A stretch of DNA of 30,580 nucleotides from JAWVZH01 sp033722295 (GTDB lineage: Bacteria; Bacteroidota; Bacteroidia; Chitinophagales; Saprospiraceae). Below, piece by piece: positions 1-7,449 of the stretch (the first letter of the stretch is position 1; every line of letters begins with the position of its first letter). The translations under genes and the position numbers were made by a program. The DNA is taken from positions 1-30,580 of the forward strand of contig JAWVZH010000016.1 of NCBI GenBank assembly GCA_033722295.1, given 5' to 3'. The notes under the pieces are model-generated. The model saw only the letters and a program-made list of their open reading frames with translations, was not told the origin of the DNA and ran no database searches.

Positions 1-660
1 GAACAGCCCTCGTAGTTCGCGGATATTGATCCGGTCGATCTTTGTGTTCTCATCATTTACGTCTCTCCTGAGGCCATCAATATCAGTAAGTACGACGAAA
101 TGATCCACAGTGAGCACTCCCGCGATGTGGCCGGCCATCATATCAGCATTAATATTGTAGTCATTACCTTCCAGATCTGTTCCGAGACAGGCGATCACCG
201 GCGTGATCTCCTCTTCCAGCATGTTATCAAGAAAGTTCACGTTTACTGAGGCCACGTCACCAACCCAACCGATATCCACTTCCCTGTCTTTTCCATTTTT
301 ATCGATTAGAATATGTTTTCGTCTTTTGGCCACAACGGTCTGCGCATCCTTTCCAGAGATGCCCAGAGCCAGGCTGCCATATTTATTAAAGAGAGAGACC
401 AACTGACCATTGACCCTGCCTTTCAACGCCATCTCTATGTGCGGCATGGCCTCAGTTGTTGTTTTTCGGTGTCCATCAATGAATTCCGATCTGATACCAG
501 CACTATCCAGTTGCTCGGCAATGAAGGGACCGCCTCCGTGAACGATAATTACCTGCAATCCCCGATTCTTCAGTTCAACCATAGCGTGAATGACCTGCTC
601 CTGCATGGTCTCGCTACGCATAGCATTACCTCCATATTTTACAAGTATACGTCGGGTCAT
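1..660 (-). CDS. argB: Acetylglutamate kinase, C-terminus cut by window edge
   Basis: Phosphorylates N-acetylglutamate (or an N-acyl analogue) in arginine synthesis. The translation opens MTRRILVKYGGNAM, continues with IIVHGGGP (substrate/ATP glycine loop) and GISGKDAQ, and has YNINADMMAGHIAG near the visible end, all hallmarks of the amino-acid kinase family. 220 codons are visible of about 260 usual, so roughly 40 C-terminal residues lie outside the window. The ATG at 660 is the only sensible start: an in-frame TGA lies 9 codons upstream and only a TTG lies between. The enzyme therefore starts just before the first strand and lacks the N-terminal helix that arginine-inhibited kinases of the KYGGNAM type use for feedback control. 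The next gene upstream (PhyH family) is 238 bp away on the same strand, so co-transcription is uncertain. Confidence 0.95.
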   Translation of the reverse strand, partial: MTRRILVKYGGNAMRSETMQEQVIHAMVELKNRGLQVIIVHGGGPFIAEQLDSAGIRSEFIDGHRKTTTEAMPHIEMALKGRVNGQLVSLFNKYGSLALGISGKDAQTVVAKRRKHILIDKNGKDREVDIGWVGDVASVNVNFLDNMLEEEITPVIACLGTDLEGNDYNINADMMAGHIAGVLTVDHFVVLTDIDGLRRDVNDENTKIDRINIRELRGLF

Positions 661-898
661 AGGCAAACGGGAAGATAAGACAGTTCAGACGGAGATAAAA
701 GTTTGATTGCATTATGAGCGGCTCGAAATTTTGCAGGAAAAACTCTCCAGTTCGCTCTAGTCTCTTTTTTATATTAAATAAATTTATATGTGTTTTGCAT
801 CCCTGAGGTGCTGTTCTGTCATATGACCTGTTCTCAGTCGAGATTGGCACCTTTTACCAATGTGAGATAGAAATCACCTCTTCTGACATTGAATCAAT

Positions 899-1882
899 TC
901 ATTCTGAGTCTGAGATCAATGCCGGTCGCTGAGATATTTCATGATAACAGAAGACGTCATCTGCAAAGTAATGACCGACCATACTCCGTCGCGTGAGATT
1001 TCTTCCTCGTATTTCAAGACCTCCGTGAAGCAGATTGGCATGCCAAATGAGTACATCCCCTGCGCCCGGTGTAAAATATACGGGTTCAAGGCCTTCATTC
1101 TCAATCAGTCTTTCTACATACTGCTCATAGTTGCGATAACTGTCTTTTCCAATTCGCCAGACCGTATTGCCGCTGTTGTAATCCTCACAACTCACATACG
1201 GCAGCCGGTGACTGCCGGGATAATAATACACCGGCCCCTGCTCCATTCCTATATCTTCCAATGCCGTCCATGCAGCAAGGAGATAACCGGGCGGGTAGGT
1301 AGACATGTGTATTGAGTCGGAATGTGCTTTCTGTTGGCTCCCCTTGATGAAATGAATCGTCTGGAACGGAATGATCTTCTTTTGAAAAATAAACTCAAAG
1401 ATCTCCATGAGCTTCTGATTTCTGAAGAACCTATTATCGATCCAGGAGCATTCTCGATAGACATCCATAATCTTTGATCCGCTGTAGTTGAAATCTATCT
1501 TTCTCGACTCTCTAAGGTGATCGATCTCCTCGTTGTGACGCAGTATCGACTCATGGTCATAGAATTTTTCGAGTATCATGAATCCATCGGATACAAATCT
1601 CCGGAGTTGGGATTGTATATCTTCAGAAAAGGTCTTGTATTGCCTGGAATTCTCAAGATCATCCATGGCATTGTCCGTATCAAGCCAGGGCAGTTCTTTT
1701 GTTTCTGGCAATGCGGTGGTCCCAACCGGTGATAGAACAGAACGTTTCAGGTCATATTTGTCGATCATTTTCCTGTTATGGCTCAACTGCCTGTAATTGA
1801 GGATGTTATTCAACACATATGTCAATTTGAAACTCCGGAGAACTCCGGTATATCTGGAAAAAATTCGTTTCAACAGACGCAT
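899..1882 (-). CDS. Phytanoyl-CoA dioxygenase (PhyH) family protein
   Basis: A 327-residue predicted non-haem Fe(II)/2-oxoglutarate-dependent oxygenase. The iron triad is visible as H187-x-D189 (AHSDSIH) and H286 (LLHGG), followed by the 2-oxoglutarate-binding arginine in LTRRSMVGHY (R298/R299). PGSH at about 222-225 and PGAGDVLIWHANLLHGG near 272-288 are typical of the family. Residues 1-90 are basic and poorly conserved, with no signal peptide. The substrate cannot be read from sequence: the family includes enzymes acting on lipids, ectoine, halogenated compounds and natural products. The gene is divergent from metF across 57 bp, and a perfect TAnnTTTG box lies in that gap on this strand. 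It is not obviously tied to a pathway here. Confidence 0.85.
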   Translation of the reverse strand: MRLLKRIFSRYTGVLRSFKLTYVLNNILNYRQLSHNRKMIDKYDLKRSVLSPVGTTALPETKELPWLDTDNAMDDLENSRQYKTFSEDIQSQLRRFVSDGFMILEKFYDHESILRHNEEIDHLRESRKIDFNYSGSKIMDVYRECSWIDNRFFRNQKLMEIFEFIFQKKIIPFQTIHFIKGSQQKAHSDSIHMSTYPPGYLLAAWTALEDIGMEQGPVYYYPGSHRLPYVSCEDYNSGNTVWRIGKDSYRNYEQYVERLIENEGLEPVYFTPGAGDVLIWHANLLHGGLEIRGRNLTRRSMVGHYFADDVFCYHEISQRPALISDSE

Positions 1883-1917
1883 AAACAGGTTTTACTCAAT
1901 CACTTTGTAGTTTTGAA

Positions 1918-1925
1918 CAAATTTA
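1918..1925 (-). promoter_or_regulatory. Candidate -7 box of the PhyH-family gene
   Basis: TAAATTTG on the minus strand matches the Bacteroidota -7 consensus TAnnTTTG exactly and lies 36 bases before the ATG at 1882. No TTG is seen at the expected 19-21 base spacing upstream, so the promoter call is tentative. Confidence 0.35.
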
Positions 1926-1939
1926 GCGATTGAAGTCAG

Positions 1940-2896
1940 ATGAAGGTAACGGAATACTTTGAACGAGCAAAAGGTGAAACTTTGGTTTCATTCGAGATCT
2001 TACCGCCCCTGAGAGGTGGTGGTATGCAAGCTATTTTTGACACACTGGATCCACTGATGGAATTCAAACCTCCTTTTATCGATGTCACCTATCATAGAGA
2101 AGAGTTCATCTACAAAAAGATGCCGTCGGGATATTATGAGAAAGTAGCTATAAGAAAACGGCCGGGTACTGTGGGTATTTGTGCGGCGATCATGCACAAG
2201 TACGGCGTGGATGCTGTTCCTCATCTCATTTGCGGTGGCTTTAGCAAAGAGGATACTGAAAATGCCCTGATCGACCTGTCGTTTTTGAACATTGACAATG
2301 TCCTGGCGATAAGAGGGGATGCCAGAAAGTTCGACGGTAAGTTCATACCTGAACCAAACGGGCATACTTACGCCGTAGATCTGATCAAACAGATCGCCGA
2401 CATGAATGAAGGCACTTACCTGGACGCTGACATTACGAAGGGGGAAGCGACCGATTTCTGTATAGGAATTGCCGGATATCCCGAGAAGCACTTTGAGTCT
2501 CCCAGCATTGGAAGTGACCTGAATTTTACCAAGGCAAAGATCGAAGCAGGCGGCGAGTACATTGTCACTCAAATGTTCTTTGATAATCGCCCTTTTTTCA
2601 AATACGTGGAAAAATGTCGTGAAGAAGGTATAGATGTGCCCATCGTGCCTGGGTTGAAACCACTTACCCGTGACTACCAATTAAATTCAATACCGCGTCT
2701 TTTTCATGTGAACATGCCAGAAGAACTGGTCAAGGAAGTGCAAAAAGCCAAAACCAAGGATGATGTGAAGGAAGTAGGCATCGAGTGGTGCATACATCAA
2801 AGTAAGGAATTAAAAGAGTTTGGCGTCCCGTGTCTGCATTATTATACGATGGGTGATGCCGCGACGATCAAGCGTATTGTCAGAGAGGTATATTGA
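1940..2896 (+). CDS. metF: Methylenetetrahydrofolate reductase
   Basis: An FAD enzyme that reduces 5,10-methylene-THF to 5-methyl-THF, the methyl donor for methionine synthesis. At 318 residues it has the single-domain bacterial length. The opening VSFEILPP carries the conserved catalytic glutamate (VSFEFFPP in E. coli). Further family marks are DVTYH, HLICGG, NVLAIRGDARKFDG (FAD/folate contact) and the late GLKPLTRDYQ. The barrel appears complete and cytosolic. A metH gene is not next to it here. The start ATG at 1940 gives the expected short N-terminus. A 226-residue open frame on the opposite strand (2000-2680) is a shadow. Confidence 0.96.
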   Translation: MKVTEYFERAKGETLVSFEILPPLRGGGMQAIFDTLDPLMEFKPPFIDVTYHREEFIYKKMPSGYYEKVAIRKRPGTVGICAAIMHKYGVDAVPHLICGGFSKEDTENALIDLSFLNIDNVLAIRGDARKFDGKFIPEPNGHTYAVDLIKQIADMNEGTYLDADITKGEATDFCIGIAGYPEKHFESPSIGSDLNFTKAKIEAGGEYIVTQMFFDNRPFFKYVEKCREEGIDVPIVPGLKPLTRDYQLNSIPRLFHVNMPEELVKEVQKAKTKDDVKEVGIEWCIHQSKELKEFGVPCLHYYTMGDAATIKRIVREVY

Positions 2897-2956
2897 GGTG
2901 CTGGAAGTTCTGTTGATTAATTCTTGCGTATGTCTCATTGTCTTGTGACTCTTTTA

Positions 2957-2964
2957 TAAGTTTG
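2957..2964 (+). promoter_or_regulatory. Candidate -7 box of fumarylacetoacetase gene
   Basis: TAAGTTTG is a perfect TAnnTTTG match 22 bases before the fahA ATG. A TTG at 2938-2940 lies 16 bases upstream, a little closer than the usual 19-21. Confidence 0.4.
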
Positions 2965-2986
2965 AGGCCTCAAATAAATTCTACTT

Positions 2987-4231
2987 ATGAAATCCTGGAT
3001 CAAGTACTCCGCGAACACAGATTTTCCGATACAGAATATTCCATTCGGCATAGGCCGGCCTGGTGGTCAGTCAGCACGCGTTCTCTCTAGAGTGGGTGAT
3101 ACTGTAATAGATGTTTTGGCTTTGTATAGGCAAGGTCATGTCAAGACTGACGGCTTGACGGAGGCGTCACTGGAGAGCGATGCCCTAAATGAATTCATAT
3201 CTCTCGGCAAAAATGTGACTTCCAAAGTTCGCGAAGAATTAATGCATTTGCTTTCAGAAGAGGATCCATCGAACATAGCTGATAAAAGTTCATCTTTCAC
3301 TTATCCTGCCAATGAGGTGAAAATGCTTCTGCCCATAGATATCGGTGACTATACCGACTTTTACTCTTCCCGAGAACACGCCACTAACGTGGGTACGATG
3401 TTTCGTGATCCCGACAATGCTTTGTTGCCCAACTGGTTGCATCTGCCCGTAGGTTATCATGGAAGAGCTTCTTCGATAGTTGTCAGTGGAACACCGATCC
3501 ACAGGCCTAAGGGACAAACACGGCCTGATCCGGAGCAGCCACCAGTATATGGACCCTGTAAATTGATGGATTTCGAACTGGAAGTGGCATTTGTTGTGGG
3601 TAGGGATAATATGCTGGGAGAGCCGGTATCTACCGACGAGGCAGAAGATCATATATTCGGTCTTACGCTATTCAATGACTGGTCAGCCCGGGACATTCAA
3701 AAATGGGAGTACGTGCCGCTCGGACCATTTCTTGGTAAGAACTTTGGCAGTTCAATGTCACCCTGGATCATTACTCTGGAGGCATTGGAGCCATTTCGAG
3801 TACCCAGCCCGGAGCAGGAACCAGATGTTCTTGACTATTTGAAAGATGATGGGAAGAAGAGCTATGATATCGAACTTTTCGTAGACATCGAAACAAGTGG
3901 AGGCAACACGCAACAGATCTGCGCCTCCAATTTCAAATATATGTACTGGACCATGGTGCAACAATTGGCTCATCATACGGTCAATGGCTGCAATATGAAG
4001 GTAGGCGATGTCTGTGCCTCCGGAACGATAAGCGGCAAAGAACCTGACAGCTATGGCTCCATGCTAGAGTTATCCTGGAAAGGCACAAGGCCGATAGAAT
4101 TATCCGATGGTACTACCCGTAAATTTTTACAGGATGGAGACACTGTGATCCTCAGGGGCTATGGACAGGCTGACGGATACCGGATCGGCTTCGGTGAGTG
4201 CCGTGGAAAAGTACTTCCTGCTAAAAAATAG
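2987..4231 (+). CDS. fahA: Fumarylacetoacetase
   Basis: Hydrolyses 4-fumarylacetoacetate to fumarate and acetoacetate, the last step of tyrosine/phenylalanine breakdown through homogentisate. Its 414 residues are close to the eukaryotic enzyme (about 419). An N-terminal SH3-like domain (about 1-115) precedes the catalytic fold. Visible catalytic and metal residues are DYTDFYSSREHA (about 121-132, metal Asp and general-base His), DFELEVAFVVG (two metal glutamates), and NDWSARDIQKWE (metal Asp), with GPFLGKNFG after it. Other genes of the homogentisate pathway are not in the window, so it appears to be a single-gene unit. It converges with the RAYT gene, leaving 12 bp between the two stops. Confidence 0.97.
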   Translation: MKSWIKYSANTDFPIQNIPFGIGRPGGQSARVLSRVGDTVIDVLALYRQGHVKTDGLTEASLESDALNEFISLGKNVTSKVREELMHLLSEEDPSNIADKSSSFTYPANEVKMLLPIDIGDYTDFYSSREHATNVGTMFRDPDNALLPNWLHLPVGYHGRASSIVVSGTPIHRPKGQTRPDPEQPPVYGPCKLMDFELEVAFVVGRDNMLGEPVSTDEAEDHIFGLTLFNDWSARDIQKWEYVPLGPFLGKNFGSSMSPWIITLEALEPFRVPSPEQEPDVLDYLKDDGKKSYDIELFVDIETSGGNTQQICASNFKYMYWTMVQQLAHHTVNGCNMKVGDVCASGTISGKEPDSYGSMLELSWKGTRPIELSDGTTRKFLQDGDTVILRGYGQADGYRIGFGECRGKVLPAKK

Positions 4232-4243
4232 GAATGGGGATTA

Positions 4244-4957
4244 TCAAGAGGATGTCATGTGGGGGACATTTGATTGGAAGTCGACCCCGGGGGTCGTTTT
4301 AACACTCTTATGCCTCCATAACAGTATTTCATGCCTCTCCTCGAAACGTTCCTTGCTCCCGTAAAGTGATAGTACTTTAGGACCTTCCAACCAGGAATTC
4401 ACTCCAGATAAAATCATGTTATATGAGGACCATGGATAATCTTTCGGATGGCTCACCAAACCGTGTTTGACCGGATTTAAATTGATGTATTCTACAACAT
4501 CCAACAGGTGTCCAGGGCTTTTGACCCGTACTCTCTTAAATTGATGGTTAAAAAGATTCCCTTTACGGCTCCAAATAAAGTTAGAGGATTTCGTATAGCT
4601 ATTGAAAACCGAATTGAAAGACTGTGAAATCAATTTATGTACGTCTTGATTTTCCACATATTGAATTATGAAATCGCGCTCGCACTTCGACCATAAGCCT
4701 CTGTCCTTCAATAATATAGAACGATTCAACTCACGGAGTTTCTTTATTTTTATTAAAAGGTGGAAATGATTTTGCATCAAACAAAAACAAAAGATCTCAA
4801 CAAAAGGTGAGAGATACTTATCCAATTGATTTACAAACCTGACCTGATCAAGTTCATCTAGCTTGAAAAGTTTTTCCTTGTTGTTCGTTCTATTATAAAC
4901 ATGATAATACGCCTCGGGATAAAAGCGAGCCAAAAACTTGCAAGACTCAGTTCTCAT
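4244..4957 (-). CDS. REP-associated tyrosine transposase (IS200-like, Y1 family)
   Basis: A 237-residue HUH single-strand DNA transposase of the RAYT/TnpA-REP type. It has the YYHVYNRTNNKE opening, CFCLMQNHFHLLIK with the HUH pair H64/H66, a helix FNSVFNSYTK whose Y121 is the likely nucleophile (about 55 residues after HUH, as in E. coli TnpA-REP), and the family block EYINLNPVKHGLV...YPWSSY. RAYTs act on short REP palindromes. This gene is bracketed by such palindromes at 4280-4303 (inside its own 3' end) and 5043-5071 (upstream). The C-terminal stretch TTPGVDF is encoded by the palindrome, so the tail beyond about residue 215 is probably repeat-derived. There are no terminal inverted repeats or target duplications as in classical IS elements. 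RAYTs are usually single-copy domesticated genes. Confidence 0.92.
   Translation of the reverse strand: MRTESCKFLARFYPEAYYHVYNRTNNKEKLFKLDELDQVRFVNQLDKYLSPFVEIFCFCLMQNHFHLLIKIKKLRELNRSILLKDRGLWSKCERDFIIQYVENQDVHKLISQSFNSVFNSYTKSSNFIWSRKGNLFNHQFKRVRVKSPGHLLDVVEYINLNPVKHGLVSHPKDYPWSSYNMILSGVNSWLEGPKVLSLYGSKERFEERHEILLWRHKSVKTTPGVDFQSNVPHMTSS
4280..4303. repeat. REP-like palindrome, copy A (inside RAYT 3' end)
   Basis: The core GTCGACCCCGGGGGTCG is a GC-rich palindrome followed by TTTTAAC. It matches the right half of the full copies at 5043 and 27124 (GGGGGTCRCTTTAAC). The left outer arm is degenerate. It lies in the last 20 codons of the RAYT gene, 48 bp past the fahA stop. Confidence 0.75.
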
Positions 4958-4966
4958 AGTGAGTTA

Positions 4967-4999
4967 TTTAAAGTGTCAATTATTCGTGTTCACTTTAAA
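4967..4999. repeat. Inverted repeat TTTAAAGTG/CACTTTAAA upstream of RAYT
   Basis: Perfect 9-bp arms at 4967-4975 and 4991-4999 are separated by 15 bases and start 10 bases before the RAYT ATG. The arms equal the outer arm of the REP palindromes (TTAAAGTG...CACTTTAA), but the GC centre is replaced by AT-rich sequence. It could be a decayed REP, a hairpin in the RAYT leader, or an operator. Confidence 0.5.
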
Positions 5000-5042
5000 G
5001 AACGCCCGAGCCTTTTCATCATTGTATGATGTTATGTGAAAT

Positions 5043-5084
5043 GTTAAAGTAACCCCGGGGGTCGCTTTAACATTTTCTTAACAT
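5043..5084. repeat. REP-like palindrome, copy B, with conserved right flank
   Basis: A 29-bp palindrome (5043-5071) has arms GTTAAAGTAACCCC and the inverse of GTTAAAGCGACCCC around one central G, with 2 mismatches in 14. It is followed by ATTTTCTTAACAT (5072-5084), nearly identical to the flank of copy C. It sits between the RAYT start and the bacilliredoxin stop, 39 bp past the latter. Transcribed from the minus strand it would also form a strong hairpin after the bacilliredoxin gene. Confidence 0.85.
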
Positions 5085-5110
5085 ATCCCCCGACTTCAAC
5101 CAACTTATAA

Positions 5111-5524
5111 TCAACAGTATTGGTCAAAGGCCATCCTAAGATTTGAGGCGATGAGATCTGCTGGCCTTCCTTCAATATGATGTCTTTCCAGCATATGCAC
5201 CAGATTGCCATCTTTGAACAGTGCAATTGCCGGTGATGAAGGCGGATAGGGCAAGAGGTATTCACGAGCCTTTTGCGTGGCTTCCCTATCAACTCCTGCA
5301 AATACAGTGATCTTTTCATCGGGTGTCTTGTCATGCTCAAGAGCCTGAAGAGCCCCTGGACGTGCATTGGCCGCGGCACAACCGCAAACCGAGTTGACAA
5401 CCATTAGAACAGTTCCCTCTGATCGATCAAGGATCTGATCGACTTCATCGGGATCTCTTAAGGACTTAAAACCATTCTTTGTTAATTCCTCCGACATAGG
5501 AGCAACCAGTTCTGGTGGATACAT
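5111..5524 (-). CDS. BrxA/BrxB family bacilliredoxin
   Basis: A 137-residue thioredoxin-fold protein of the YphP/YqiW family. It removes bacillithiol from oxidised protein thiols in the cytoplasm. The diagnostic CGC active site is C47-G-C49 (VVNSVCGCAAANARPG), and the protein ends in the family-typical FDQYC. Other family blocks are MYPPELV at the N-terminus, the strand ITVFAGVDREAT, and PPSSPAIALFKDG with the cis-proline region. Length matches the family (about 140). The gene implies that the host makes bacillithiol, as many Bacteroidota do. It stands alone, with a REP palindrome 39 bp downstream of its stop, and no redox partner (YpdA-like reductase) is visible nearby. Confidence 0.95.
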   Translation of the reverse strand: MYPPELVAPMSEELTKNGFKSLRDPDEVDQILDRSEGTVLMVVNSVCGCAAANARPGALQALEHDKTPDEKITVFAGVDREATQKAREYLLPYPPSSPAIALFKDGNLVHMLERHHIEGRPADLIASNLRMAFDQYC

Positions 5525-5620
5525 ATCGACTACTTTTTTGGTTAATTAAGCAACATCATTATACCCTCCAAAGTTCTACAATCACATGGTCAATAACCAA
5601 AGAGTAACTATTTTTACCTC

Positions 5621-5959
5621 ATGAAGAAGCTACTTTTGCTTTCGACCTTATTCATATGGTCGTGCAACTATGATGAAATCAGACCCGAGCAAGCCGAATG
5701 CAGTGAAGCTGTAACTTACGAAAGTCATGTAAGAGAGATCGTAGGCCTGAAATGTGCCACGTCAGGATGTCATGTGCCTGGGGGGGACGGAACAGGCGAT
5801 TTCACTTCTTACGAAAGTATGCGCACCTGGCTTAATGAAAACTTTTTCGAAAAGGTCATACGTGACGGAAGTATGCCACCAGCTGGAAGTCCCAATTTGA
5901 CTGAGCAGGAAAGAGAAACACTGTTGTGCTGGATCGAATCAAACTATCAGGAAAATTAA
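5621..5959 (+). CDS. Small c-type cytochrome-like lipoprotein
   Basis: A 112-residue exported protein. The signal peptide ends in a lipobox-like FIWSC with C15 as the likely lipidated residue. The mature part has LKCATSGCH (C45, C50, H51), a CX4CH variant of the haem attachment motif seen in Bacteroidota cytochrome-domain proteins. It is followed by GSMPPAG (M85, possible sixth haem ligand) and the helix LTEQERETLLCWIES common at the end of such domains. C27 and C103 could form a disulfide. It is probably a periplasm-facing electron carrier, or a degenerate haem domain. It heads a + strand run: the DUF5777 gene starts 7 bp after its stop, followed by OB-fold and YceI genes. Haem binding by CX4CH is inferred, not certain. 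Confidence 0.72.
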   Translation: MKKLLLLSTLFIWSCNYDEIRPEQAECSEAVTYESHVREIVGLKCATSGCHVPGGDGTGDFTSYESMRTWLNENFFEKVIRDGSMPPAGSPNLTEQERETLLCWIESNYQEN

Positions 5960-5966
5960 TAGGATT

Positions 5967-6833
5967 ATGAAAAGGATCACCTTAATGATATTGGTGTCTC
6001 TTTACGTGAGTATCACTCTGGATGCCCAGGTATATCAAACTTTTAAAGACACCAGGGTTATAAACACCCATTCCGTGGAAACCCTGGGTAAAGGTCAACT
6101 CGACATTCGGATCGGCCACAGATTTGGCGATATGTTCGGTGAAAGGGGCGGATGGGAAACGTTTTACGGACTGGAAACAGCGAGAGACGTTCAGATCGGA
6201 GGAGAAGTTGGAATCACCAAGAATTTCATGGTTGGAATTTCAAGAACTAAAGGATCCGGTGATCTGAAACAGAATGTGAATGGACTTTTCAAGTGGCGAT
6301 TCCTGCGTCAGAACGATGAGGAAAATATGCCGATCTCTGCGGCCTTTACTGGCACGGCTTCCATATCAACTCAAAAGGCTACGGAAGAGGGATTGACCAG
6401 CTTTCCGGAATTCACTCATCGCATGGTTTTTCATTCTTCATTCCTGATAGCTAGAAAATTCAGCCGTGCTGTCAGTCTTCAGGTGGGCGCCGGATTCACT
6501 CATCGCAATCTGATCATAGAAAACGGAGATAATGACATCCTCAATGTCTCTTTTGCCGGCAGATTCAAAATTTCCTCGGGATGGGGAATTATATTCGACG
6601 CCACTTTGCCTTTTGCCCCTACCATAACTGTTGATAATGGGCACTACCCGGCTCTTGGACTGGGCGTTGAATATGAAACTGGTGGCGGACATGTCTTCCA
6701 GATCAACTTGACCAATTCCAGTGGTATCATGGAGACCGACTATATTCCCTACACGTTTTCAGATATCAGTGAAGGACAGTTCAGACTAGGTTTCACAATC
6801 TCAAGATTGTTCCTATTGTCGTCAGATTACTAA
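5967..6833 (+). CDS. DUF5777 family beta-barrel protein
   Basis: A 288-residue exported protein with a signal peptide ending near LDAQ, followed by the recognisable DUF5777 opening (VYQTFKDTRVINTHSVETLGKG). The rest alternates short amphipathic strands (DIRIGHRFGD, VQIGGEVGITKNFMVGISR, LQVGAGFTHRN, GWGIIFDATLPF) and ends in a strand with aromatic and hydrophobic residues, as outer-membrane barrels do. Function is not established for this family. In Bacteroidota it is commonly found with cytochrome-domain lipoproteins and YceI proteins, as here, which suggests an envelope redox or isoprenoid-related role. Seven bp separate it from the upstream cytochrome-like gene, so the two are almost certainly co-transcribed. 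Confidence 0.8.
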   Translation: MKRITLMILVSLYVSITLDAQVYQTFKDTRVINTHSVETLGKGQLDIRIGHRFGDMFGERGGWETFYGLETARDVQIGGEVGITKNFMVGISRTKGSGDLKQNVNGLFKWRFLRQNDEENMPISAAFTGTASISTQKATEEGLTSFPEFTHRMVFHSSFLIARKFSRAVSLQVGAGFTHRNLIIENGDNDILNVSFAGRFKISSGWGIIFDATLPFAPTITVDNGHYPALGLGVEYETGGGHVFQINLTNSSGIMETDYIPYTFSDISEGQFRLGFTISRLFLLSSDY

Positions 6834-6872
6834 TTATTCTGCCAGGGTATTAATATATTAAGCAGGATTGAT

Positions 6873-6896
6873 CTGAAGGTCCGGTTTATCCTTCAG
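6873..6896 (+). terminator. Hairpin between DUF5777 and OB-fold genes
   Basis: CTGAAGG and CCTTCAG form a 7-bp stem with a 10-base loop 40 bp past the DUF5777 stop. There is no clean T-run after it, so it could be an attenuator, an mRNA-stabilising hairpin or chance. Confidence 0.3.
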
Positions 6897-6934
6897 GTTG
6901 TACTTTATGAATATCCCTGATTAATCCAACAGAC

Positions 6935-7345
6935 ATGAAAAGACCCATTATTCTCGGAATTGCAGTCCTCATCGTAGTTGCAGGAGTGATCGGATTCTAC
7001 CAGTTCAATAAGAAAGTACCAAAACTTGATTCGGCTCAAGCCGACTATTCCGTTACTGCCGATGAACTGTACTCTGAGTTCAACCAGAATGAAAAGGAGG
7101 CCTTAAAAAAATATCAGGATAAGGTCATCGAAGTGTCTGGAACGGTCCTTCGGACAAAAGTTGACAGCACACAGTTCAACATAATCCTCAAAGCGGAAGG
7201 CTCACTTACGGGAGGAGTGAATTGTGCTCTGCGCGACATGGATGCTGACCCACCTTCGAAAGGGAACCAGATCACTTTAAAAGGACGGTGCCAGGGATAT
7301 CTGATGGACGTCGTAATCAACAATTGTGTTCTGGTAAAAGGATGA
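6935..7345 (+). CDS. Membrane-anchored OB-fold (tRNA_anti-like) protein
   Basis: A 136-residue protein with one N-terminal membrane segment (about 4-24, IILGIAVLIVVAGVIGFYQF) and a periplasmic or extracytoplasmic domain. The pattern TADELYSEFNQNEKEALKKYQDKVIEVSGTV, followed by strands ending in GNQITLKGRCQGYLMDVVINNC, is the signature of the tRNA_anti-like OB-fold family. In that family an ELYxxFxxNExxAxxKY motif precedes the barrel. Two cysteines (in VNCALRD and NNCVLV) plus one in GRCQG could form a disulfide. Its role is unknown. It lies 101 bp after DUF5777 and 104 bp before YceI on the same strand and probably belongs to the same envelope group. Confidence 0.75.
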   Translation: MKRPIILGIAVLIVVAGVIGFYQFNKKVPKLDSAQADYSVTADELYSEFNQNEKEALKKYQDKVIEVSGTVLRTKVDSTQFNIILKAEGSLTGGVNCALRDMDADPPSKGNQITLKGRCQGYLMDVVINNCVLVKG

Positions 7346-7369
7346 CAATGGTACTAATGCTAAAAAAAG

Positions 7370-7383
7370 GTTAATGTAACCCC
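7370..7383 (+). repeat. Possible REP half-arm remnant
   Basis: GTTAATGTAACCCC differs from the left arm of REP copy B (GTTAAAGTAACCCC) at one of 14 positions. It lies in the intergenic gap before yceI. The right arm is not recognisable. Confidence 0.35.
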
Positions 7384-7449
7384 ATCCCGCAACGCTTTCG
7401 TAGAGTACGACATTATAGTAGTAACATAGACTTAAACGCCATAATAAAC

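Noticed and set aside
626..850. 74-codon open frame on the minus strand overlapping the argB start
   Set aside because: It runs into argB in another frame, has no recognisable protein features and lies in AT-rich spacer.
2000..2680. 226-codon frame antisense to metF
   Set aside because: The opposite strand encodes an unmistakable MetF; the antisense product has no domain features.
4362..4379. TAAAGT-GATAGT-ACTTTA palindrome inside the RAYT gene
   Set aside because: It lies in conserved coding sequence, is short, and lacks the REP centre.
4244..5084. The RAYT region as a classical insertion sequence
   Set aside because: No terminal inverted repeats with target duplication and no second gene; the flanking palindromes are REP-like and found elsewhere too.
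5044..5400. 118-codon frame overlapping the bacilliredoxin gene and REP copy B
   Set aside because: It is a shifted frame of the same strand within a clear bacilliredoxin gene.
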